The notes beneath the pieces were generated by a model. That model was not told where the DNA came from. It made no database searches and saw only the letters and a program-made list of their open reading frames with translations. From contig NC_063258.1 in assembly GCF_019578655.1 (NCBI RefSeq), forward strand, positions 19,782,802 to 19,846,801: 64,000 nt of DNA, read 5' to 3'. Every line of letters starts with the position of its first letter. Position 1 is the first letter of the stretch. Positions 56,713 to 64,000 of the stretch are shown here, piece by piece. Position numbers and translations under genes: made by a program. This DNA comes from Ricinus communis. Lineage: Eukaryota; Streptophyta; Magnoliopsida; Malpighiales; Euphorbiaceae.

Positions 56713-56895
56713 GCTTTATTAAACTTAACTCTGCATATGGATTTGGTGATTTGGTCCAAACATCTTGAATAAGCTCATTTAAGGCCTTCTTTATTTTTTG
56801 GCTCTAGCTCTTGTAATTAGGCACCCCTTGACATTTAGGCTTAGAACATGATCTCCTTGACTTGGTTGACTACTTGACTCCTTGGGCTTTGGGTT
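56713..56895 (-). pseudogene. Gypsy pol C-terminal tail
   Basis: The minus strand encodes NPKPKESSSQPSQGDHVLSL, then CLITRARAKK and a decayed end. The left part abuts R1. The right junction with R1 ('cttgggctttgggtttgcg' then 'gttcctctatgcacgatgac') is the same as at 60594. Confidence 0.65.
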
Positions 56896-58144
56896 TGCGT
56901 TAGTTCCTCTATGCACGATGACACAAGGATTGGTGTAAGGAATCATGGGAACACAATTCACAAGCTTGACTGGTGGCATTGGAGCATGACTTGATGATCA
57001 AGCAAGACGAGACGCAAATCCTAGCGCGAGTTTAAATGTTTGGGATGCAGGTAATGATGTAATTTCTGCTGAATTGTTATTAGGTAGGCCTATGCAAATT
57101 TTGCCTTATTTATTTTAGGCTGACTCATAAAATTTGGAACTATGAATGTTGTTGACTAGTCAACTCCTCTCCGGTTCTTGATTTTACTTTAACCTATTCA
57201 ACTTTATTTATTTATTTATTTATTCATATTTAGCTTGTAATTTCTTCTTTTCATGGAATCAGGGCTTACGCACTATGAAAATGCATGCAATTGAATATTT
57301 GAGGCTAGTGAGCATGTTATTTCAGTCTTCTACATTTCAGGAAATCAAGTTATAGGTTCTTTCAAGAACTTTGTAGACTTATGAAGACTTGCGCTAGTGA
57401 ACCTAGACTTATCTCCCATGTTCTTTCTTTTGTATTCTTTATCTACCATTGTCTTTTATTTTGATTTGATCCTTACATTTGCCATATGGAAAAGAATAAA
57501 GAACTGGTGATTTCTTGCCTTATCAAATATGAAATCCTAGCTAAATTTTCATTTTGTTCATTTCTTTTGTGTGTCTCTTTTGAGACATAAATCCACATGC
57601 ATAAGGGAGTAATCATGTTGTTTTCGATTAATCCAAGAATAATACAAGTGGGAATGCAAGTGTTTTGATGTTTGGGATGCATATAATGAAGTAATTTGGG
57701 TCGAAGTGCTATTAGGTAGGCCACGCAAATTTTCTCTTATTTTCATTAAGCTATCTCTTAAAATTTAGGATTACAAGAGTTGTTAACTAGTCAATTCATA
57801 TCTAGTATGACTTTAGTTTATTCATCTTTCTTTATTTATTTATTCATATTTAGCTTCTAATCTTTTCTTCTTATGTAATAGGGCTTTCCCGCTATAAAAA
57901 CTGCATACAGCCAAATACTTGAGACTAGTGAGCATATTATTTCAATTTTCTACCTTGTGGAAAATCAAGTTATGGATTCTTTCAACAACTTTGCAGATTT
58001 ATCAAGACTCACACTTTTGAACATAGACTTATTCCTCAAGTCCTTCCTTTCTTTTATTTTCTTTGTTTACCTTTGTGTTTATAAAATTCTATTTGATCCT
58101 TACGCTTAGCCGCATGGAAGAGAACAAAATACTTTTGATTTCTT
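56896..58144 (-). repeat. R1 array, minus orientation
   Basis: More than one monomer. The perfect palindrome GTTGACTAGTCAAC lies at 57151-57164 and the TATA-like 'cgctataaaaactgcat' near 57889. At 57585 the sequence jumps back to the 'gagacataaatccac' point, so a piece is missing. The array ends inside the 'gatttcttt' block at the next LTR-like element. Confidence 0.7.
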
Positions 58145-59147
58145 TGTTGGAAAAACACATACAGTGGAGTAGCGGTAGCTCTTAAAAAATTTCATATTTC
58201 ATGGAAATTAAGGTTACAAGTTCTAATTGAGGATTTAGGTTGAAAAAGAAAATAACTTTTCTTTCATGAATATGAAGAATACAAAAAAAAAAGACTACAA
58301 CCTTTGAAGAGCATAATTCAATTCTTGATTGTTGATGATGTTTCTGTTAGAGAATTAAATAGAGATTCATAATTACAAACCCTCTAGATTATCCCACATA
58401 ACTAATCTCAAGCAAAACTATTCAATCCTTAAAGATGAAGAACTCTTTCTCCTCTTTCAAGTTTCCTACTATGATAACCTTGTAATAGTCATAAGTATGT
58501 CAAATTATATCACTATATATGATAATAGAAGTAAGAAACTCTCTTATGTAGTGTTAATGATTCACAATCCTTAACGCATTTGTACAAACACGTATCATTA
58601 TAAAATTCTTTTGTGATGACATGTGCTAAGCAGTATTAACACATGTCATCGCAAAACTCTTTTATGATGACACATGTCCAGCTATATTGACACATGTGAT
58701 CATAACACTCTTTTGTGATGATAAGTGTCAAATTATATTGACATATGTCATCATAAACCTCTTTTGTAATGACACATGTCAAGTTATACTAACACCACGT
58801 GATGACACGTGTCAAGCTACTATACAAACATATGTCACTACAAACTCTTCTGTGATGACACGTGTCAAGCTCCTTCACTATATAACCACTTATATATTAT
58901 ACATTATTTAGACATGTAGGGACTTTAACTTCGGAAGATGCTAGTATTCCTACTTGAGGTACAAGTTAAGTCCATCGTCGTGCTTGAGTTGATCTTAACG
59001 TGTGTGACTTTATAGGTTCATTATTAATTGGCAATGGGAATTTAATATTAAACTCTTCAATATTAATTAAAACACTTTAACCAACTAAGGGAACAATTAA
59101 TTAATTATCCCTTAATCATTTCCATAAATGATAAGTGACATCTAGCA
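58145..59147 (+). repeat. Unassigned LTR-like element
   Basis: A 1.0-kb block bounded by R1 on both sides, starting TGTTGGAAAA and ending CTAGCA. It contains a tandem array (58607-58881) and, right after it, a TATA-like 'cactatataacc'. This layout fits an LTR reading to the right. R1 is minus on the left and plus on the right, so there is no target duplication to prove it. No coding sequence is present. Confidence 0.4.
58607..58881 (+). repeat. 51-bp tandem array with ACACGTGTCA-type dyads
   Basis: TCTTTTGTGATGAC-type units start at 58607, 58658, 58709 and 58760 (exactly 51 apart), then irregularly at 58846. Each holds an inverted pair such as GATGACATGTG / CACATGTCATC. Two units carry CACGTGTC, a G-box-like core. 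The array ends beside TATATAA near 58880. Confidence 0.7.
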
Positions 59148-59520
59148 ACGTAAAGGAAGGACGTGAGTGATAAGTCTAGGTTCACTAGTTCAGGTCTTCA
59201 TAAGTCCGCAAAGTTCTTGAAAGAACCATAAATTGATTTTTCAAAAGGTAGAAAACTAAAATAATATACTCACTAGCCACAAGTATTCGATTGAATACAG
59301 TTTTTATAGTGCGAAAGCCCTTTTTCCATAAGAAGAAGAAACTAGAGGCTCAATATGAATAAATAAATAAAGAAAGATGAATAAACTGAAGGCAAATCAA
59401 GAACGAGAGAGGGATTGATTAGTCAACGACTCTCGTGGTCCCAAGTTTTATAAGCCAGCTTATTAAAAAAAAGGTGAAATACGCGTGGGCCTACCTAAGA
59501 ACACTTTGATCCAAATTACT
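59148..59520 (+). repeat. R1 fragment, + orientation
   Basis: R1 from 'aaaggaaggacgtgagtg' to 'ctttgatccaaattact', then a flip at 59521. Confidence 0.7.
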
Positions 59521-59921
59521 GTAAATGAATTCGATGTGATCCTTACACCTAGGTGTATAGAAGAGAACAAAGCATTTATGATTTATTTCTTTATTAAATC
59601 CAAAATTTTACCTATGTTCTCATTTTGCTCGTTTGTTTTGTGCCACTATTTCTAATCTCTATCTAGTATAATGGTTTGGTTTTATTTGGGGATCATAAAC
59701 GTGAGTGTTGATTGAAAGCGGATGAAAGCGACAATTATAGGCATCGATCTAATGCTTAGACAAATGCAAAGAAAGAAAATTAGTTGATCTTATATTGATA
59801 TCATTCTCCGAATGACCGTGGATGAATATTCTAGAGGAAAAAAGGAACAACGAGAATGAAGACATGCCTGATATTCCGATTTAGGATTTGCACCATTAGT
59901 ATCTCCATCATTCCTTGTCCC
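59521..59921 (-). repeat. R1 fragment, minus orientation
   Basis: R1 from 'aattcgatgtgatcc' to 'ccatcattccttgtcc', stopping at the LTR-S end. Confidence 0.7.
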
Positions 59922-60475
59922 TGATGTGATTCTTGATGGATTCTAAGAGTCATGTTGCATAATTGTTACGAAGAACATCTAAAGTCAGATTCACAAACAA
60001 GGACCCAGCCCAACACTTTATTAGAAGTGTGAACCTTGGTATAGAAAAGTTTTTGGATGCCACATTCAAGATTAAGGAAGAAGGTGAGTGATAAGTCATA
60101 ACGGAACGCTAAAAGACAAGTCTTGTAAATACAATGAGTTTAAATAGAGAAAATAAAACCTAATTCTCACATGCAATAAGGAATTAATCTAAGGTAGGAA
60201 ATAACAAATAAAGCCTAAATTAGAATCTTCCTACATAGCAAAATAAGCAACTTAATTGATTTAGTAAATCAAGGAGATATTCCTAATCAATTAAAATGGT
60301 GCCTCCCCCTTTAGTTTCTCCTAAAAAAGGCTAAATAGTATATTAGGCATTATTAGAATGTTTCCTAAATGACGAAATAAGAGACAAAGTTGGCATCCTT
60401 TGATATAGGAAGAAATGACCAAAACAAGCACTAATACTCCTAAATAACCACAAGGGGCGGCTGCCCTTGTTTCCT
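59922..60475 (-). repeat. LTR-S type LTR, minus orientation
   Basis: It starts TGATGTGATTCTTG, so the minus strand ends CAAGAATCACATCA. The first ~190 bases parallel 52201-52390. The remainder is AT-rich and follows a pol tail on the minus strand. The inner edge is approximate. Confidence 0.55.
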
Positions 60476-60594
60476 AAATAATTCAGGCTACTTGGCTTGG
60501 AACTTGATGATTAATGGATCATTTGAGGTTAGAACTTGATCTCCTTTACTTGGTTGACTACTTGGCTCCTTGGGCTTTGGGTTTGCATCAGTTT
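60476..60594 (-). pseudogene. Gypsy pol tail remnant
   Basis: The minus strand gives PKPKEPSSQPSKGDQVLTSN, close to the segment at 56713-56895 but lacking its ITRARAKK end. It has the same junction to R1. Confidence 0.55.
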
Positions 60595-60848
60595 CTCTAG
60601 GCACGATGACTTCTGATGACACAAGAATTAGAGTAAGAATCACAAAATCTCAATTGACAAGCTTAACCGGTGGCATTGAGGCTTAGCTTGATGATGAAGC
60701 AATACGAGATGTAAATCCATGCACGTAAGGGAGAAATCATGTTGCTTTTTCTTAATCCAAGCGTATTACATGCAGCAATGCGAGCATTTTGATGTTTGGG
60801 ACGCATATAATGAAGTAATTTGGGTCGGAGTATTATTAGGTAGGCCCA
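60595..60848 (-). repeat. R1 fragment, minus orientation
   Basis: R1 from 'tttctctaggcacgatgac' to 'ttaggtaggcccatgc'. This is the last R1 in the window; gypsy-E follows directly. Confidence 0.7.
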
Positions 60849-60878
60849 TGCAAAAATGAAGGAGCGCAACAGAGTATA

Positions 60879-61920
60879 ATGAACATCAATGAGGCTATGG
60901 AGAAGATGCAGTTAGACATGACAGCCAACCAAAGAGCCATGTTAGAGCAAATCAATGCTAATGCTCGTGCAGGAAATAACAGGCAGAACTTGGTGGGCAA
61001 TGAGGAGGATTTAGATTTATGTTTTAATGATGATGATAATACCACAACTGTGGGTGTTTATCATGGCATGGGTAGAGGAGTTAAGGGAGGCTGAAATAAT
61101 GCAATGGGTAGAGGGAATCATGGAGGTGAGTTTGGTGGTTAATATGGGTATAACGATGATGTGGATAGAAATTTGGATAGCATCAAACTTAGGATTCCTA
61201 CCTTTTTAGGAAAATCAGATTTGGAGGCATATTTGGAGTGGGAAAAACAAGTACAACTTATCTTCGATTATCATAATTCTTATCAGGAAAAGAAGGTAAA
61301 ATTAGTGGTTGCTCAATTTTCTGAGTATGCAGTAGTATGGTGGGATCAATTGGTGGTGAGTAGGAAAAGAAACATGGAAGAGCCTATTGATACTTGGCAT
61401 GCTCTCAAAACCATCATGAAAAGACATTTTGTACCTAGACATTACCATAGGGAGTTACATCAAAGACTCCAAGCTTTGAAGAAAGGTACTAGGAAGGTAG
61501 AGGATTATTATAAGGAAATGGAGATGCTCATGACAAGGACTGATTTGGATGAAGATAGAAAAGCTACCATTGCACGTTTCATTGGTGGGCATAATTAGGA
61601 GATTGCAGATAGGGTCGAATTGCAACATTATGTAGAACTTGAGGAGTTAGTTCATATTATAATTAAGGTTGAAAAGCAATTAAAACCAAGGGGCGCAGCA
61701 ATGTTGGAACAAAAAGGCACTTCAAGCAATAGGCCTAATTGGTCTAATCAATAGAAAGGAAATAAAAGAATAGATGATAAGGCTATTTTAATGGGAATAA
61801 AAGTAAGAATGTTTCTGGCAATAAGGAGACCAACCTAACTAAAGCTAACAAAGGGAAAATAGGGACATTAAATGCTTCAAATATTTAGGGCGTGGGCACA
61901 TTGCTTCATAATGTTCTAAT
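60879..61920 (+). pseudogene. Gypsy-E gag
   Basis: One frame from ATG 60879 (MNINEAMEKMQLDMTAN) has stops at 61092, 61140 and 61596. The capsid block SIKLRIPTFLGKSDLEAYLEW, then FSEYAVVWWDQL and a CA C-terminal segment (KRHFVPRHYHRELHQRLQAL), is open from 61161 to 61598. A frame change occurs near 61790. The zinc knuckle near 61871 is damaged: CFKYLGRGHIAS, then a stop, where the relative at 13670 has CX2CX4HX4C. Confidence 0.75.
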
Positions 61921-61929
61921 AAGAGGACA

Positions 61930-62574
61930 ATGGTTACTAGGGAGGATGGTGAGATAGAAACAATAAGTGAGGAGAGTAGTGAAGATGAGATGCCACTATT
62001 AGAGGATTGTAGTGATGATGGTATTGAGGGTCCTATGGAAGGTGATCTTTTGGTCGCTAGGCGTACACTTAATGCGCAAATGAAGGAGGAAGATAATATG
62101 AAGCAGCGAAGGGATAACATATTCCACACTAGGTGCCATCTGCAAGGTAAGGCATGCAATATCATTACTGATAGTGGTAGTTGTACAAATGTTGCTAGCT
62201 CTTTAATGGTAGAGAAATTGGGATTGAATCTCATTCCATATCCAAAATCTTATAATCTAGTATGGTTAAACAACTATGGTGAGATAAAAGTGAATAAGCA
62301 GGTTATTATCAGTTTCACTATTATGAGGCATTCAAATAAAGTACTATGTGATGTAGTACCAATGCATGCTGGCCATATGTTGCTTAGTAGGCCACGAAAA
62401 TTTGATAGAAGGGTTGTCCACGATACGTTCCTTAATAGATACTCTTTTGTAAAATATGGGAGAAAAGTCACACTTACACCTCTTTCTCCAAAAGAAGTGT
62501 ATGATGACCAATATAAATTGGAGAGGGAAAGGAGCGAGGCTGAAAGTAGCAAAACTGAGGATGAAAGTATATGA
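61930..62574 (+). pseudogene. Gypsy-E protease region
   Basis: A 214-codon open frame. An acidic linker (EDEMPLLEDCSDD) is followed by the aspartic protease with ITDSGSCTNVASSLMVEKLG near 62160. The expected D-[ST]-G is present as DSG. VVPMHAGHMLLSRP follows near 62365. The usual LLGRPW reads LLSRPR, a substitution in the second conserved motif. RYSFVKYGRKVTLTPLSPKE leads toward RT in another frame. Confidence 0.75.
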
Positions 62575-63560
62575 TGAATTTGTCGATGTCTTTCAGAATG
62601 AGATGCCAAGTGGTTTACCACCTCAAAGAGGAATTGAGCATCAAATAGACTTGACTTCAAGGGCTGCCATGTCAAATAGACCAGCCTATAGAAGTAATCT
62701 AGAGGAGACAAAGGAGCTTCAAAGGCAAGTGGATGTTCTTAGGAAAGAAAAATTGTTTGGTAATCTAAGAAAGGGTAGTTTTTGGATGGATAGAGTCATA
62801 TTTTTAGGTTTTCTTGTTAGTTCTAAAGGTCTAGATGTTAATGAGTAAAAGGTGAAAGCAATTAAGGAATGGCCAACAACTATCAATATTAGCCAAGTTA
62901 GGAGTTCTTATGGTCTTGCTAGTTTTTATAGAAGGTTCATTAGGGACTTTAATAGCATTACCACACTTTGAAAGAGATTGTCAAGAAGAATGTTCAGATT
63001 AAATTGGGGTAATGCATAAGAAAATGCTTTTGATTTGCTTAAAGATAGATTGTATAATGCTCCTTTGTTGATTTTACCTAACTTTGACAAAACCTTTAAG
63101 ATTGAATATGATGCTAGTGACATTGATGTTTGGGCTATTTTAATGCAAGAACAAAGGCCAATTTGCTATTTTAGTGAAAAGTTAAATGGGGCAGCACTTT
63201 AGTACCTAACATATGACAAAGAACTCTATGCTTTGACTTGTACTTTGTAAGCATGGCAACACTACCTTTGGCCTAAGGAGTTTATCATACATACAGATCA
63301 TGAGAGGTCGAAGCAACTCAAGGGGCAAGACAAGTTGAACCGAAGAGATGCAAAGTGGATGGACATCATTGAGACATTCCCATATGTGATCAAGTATAAG
63401 AAAGGTAAGGAGAATGTGGTTGCTGACACATTATCTCAAAGGTATGCTTTCCTTAATACTCTTAATTCTAAGTTGTTGAGTTTATTAAGGAGTTGTATTT
63501 GAATGATAGTGACTTTGGTAATGTGTTTAATACTTGTGCTAATGGGGCTGCTTTTAATGA
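62575..63560 (+). pseudogene. Gypsy-E RT remnants and RNase H
   Basis: The RT N-terminus (VYDEFVDVFQNEMPSGLPPQ; GIEHQIDL; RPAYRSNLEETKELQRQV) is joined near 62755 to its C-terminal end (FWMDRVIFLGFLVSSKGLDV). About 150 residues with the catalytic YxDD are missing. The thumb/connection GLASFYRRFIRDFNS is near 62912. RNase H parts are [31 protein letters not shown] (63293 on; TDH kept) and [13 protein letters not shown] (63413). Scattered stops occur throughout. Confidence 0.75.
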
Positions 63561-63982
63561 TTTCTAAGTGTGATGGATATCTTTAAAAAAAGAATTGCCT
63601 ATGCATTCCTAATTGTTCTTTGTGTGAGATACTTGTTAAGGAGGCACAAGGGGGCGATTTAATAGGTCATTTTAGGGCGCATAAGACTTATGACATAATG
63701 ATTGAACATTTCTCTTAGCCTTGCATGAAATGTGATATGCATAAAGTGTGTGGCTGATGCATTATGTGTTTAAAGGCTAAGTCCAAATTGCAACCCCACG
63801 GGTTACATACTCCTTTACATATTCTTGATGTTCCTTGGACAGATTTATCTGTGGATTTTGTACTTCGATTGCCAAGGACTAGGAAGGGCCAACATAGTAT
63901 ATTTATTGTTATGGATCGATTCAGTAAGATGGCTCACTTTCATAAGCAAAATGAGTATGCTTGTTCTTTGTATTCATATTGA
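63561..63982 (+). pseudogene. Gypsy-E integrase fragment
   Basis: Decayed zinc-finger sequence leads to [20 protein letters not shown] and the core start [20 protein letters not shown], with [13 protein letters not shown] (63764-63945). The first catalytic Asp (VDF) is kept. The sequence then departs from the family ([13 protein letters not shown], stop), so the core is cut after about 60 residues. Confidence 0.7.
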
Positions 63983-64000
63983 ATGCACCTTTCACTTATC

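Larger units (their letters stand above)
60849..64000 (+). mobile_element. Gypsy-E, internal-deleted Ty3/gypsy element
   Basis: Gag, protease, RT remnants, RNase H and integrase run to the right without a 5' LTR or primer site. R1 meets coding sequence directly at 60849. The RT core is deleted near 62755 and integrase breaks near 63945. The final ~55 bases are unrecognised, and the element may continue beyond the window. Confidence 0.75.

Noticed and set aside
58607..58881. Possible CRISPR-like direct repeats
   Set aside because: The 51-bp units are tandem and related along their whole length; there are no spacers or cas genes.

Overview
The window is plant nuclear DNA, probably from a eudicot. 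It is repeat heterochromatin: I found no host protein gene, tRNA or rRNA. The plant origin rests on Ty3/gypsy retrotransposons of plant lineages, namely Athila-type elements with a tRNA-Asp-like primer site (TGGCGCCGTTGCC), ATHILA ORF-1-like proteins, and fossils ending in the ITRSRAKK-type pol tail. Nearly all coding sequence is decayed.

The background is a tandem repeat of about 1.0 kb, here called R1. It is present at 1-778, in slivers at 16-25 kb, and over much of 31-61 kb. It runs in both orientations with many switches. Most other elements sit inside R1 or break it.

About 1.3-13.2 kb is an Athila element on + (Athila-A): 5' LTR, primer site, gag, protease, RT, then integrase end, an ATHILA ORF-1-like gene and 3' LTR. 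Its middle has been replaced by an inverted piece of a second Athila type (6374-9298). At 13.25-16.2 kb lies a minus-strand gypsy gag fossil split by a solo Athila LTR with a perfect 5-bp target duplication. Athila-C (16422-24663) and Athila-B (25114-31351) are minus-strand non-autonomous relatives that keep LTRs, primer site, polypurine tract and a shortened gag/linker ORF, which is intact (391 codons) in C. Athila-A and Athila-C also carry an internal promoter-like block, made of a CACGG/CCGTG array and a TATA box. It is followed by a probable intron and then the ORF-1 start codon.

From 31 to 61 kb R1 is interrupted by solo LTRs (one of 2404 bp with target duplication ACGAG), facing pol fragments of one gypsy family (39.3-44.4 kb), short pol tails, a hexapeptide-coding minisatellite seen three times, and a 51-bp tandem array in front of a TATA box. 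The window ends in another decayed gypsy element (60849-64000) that has lost its RT core.

The most unusual items are the frequently inverting R1 repeat, the internal promoter-intron-ORF1 module, the conserved shortened gag/linker ORF, and the CACGG arrays placed just upstream of TATA boxes in several LTR types. Family names rest on motifs recognised by eye. Coordinates of diverged repeat edges are good to roughly 5-30 bases unless a target duplication fixes them.
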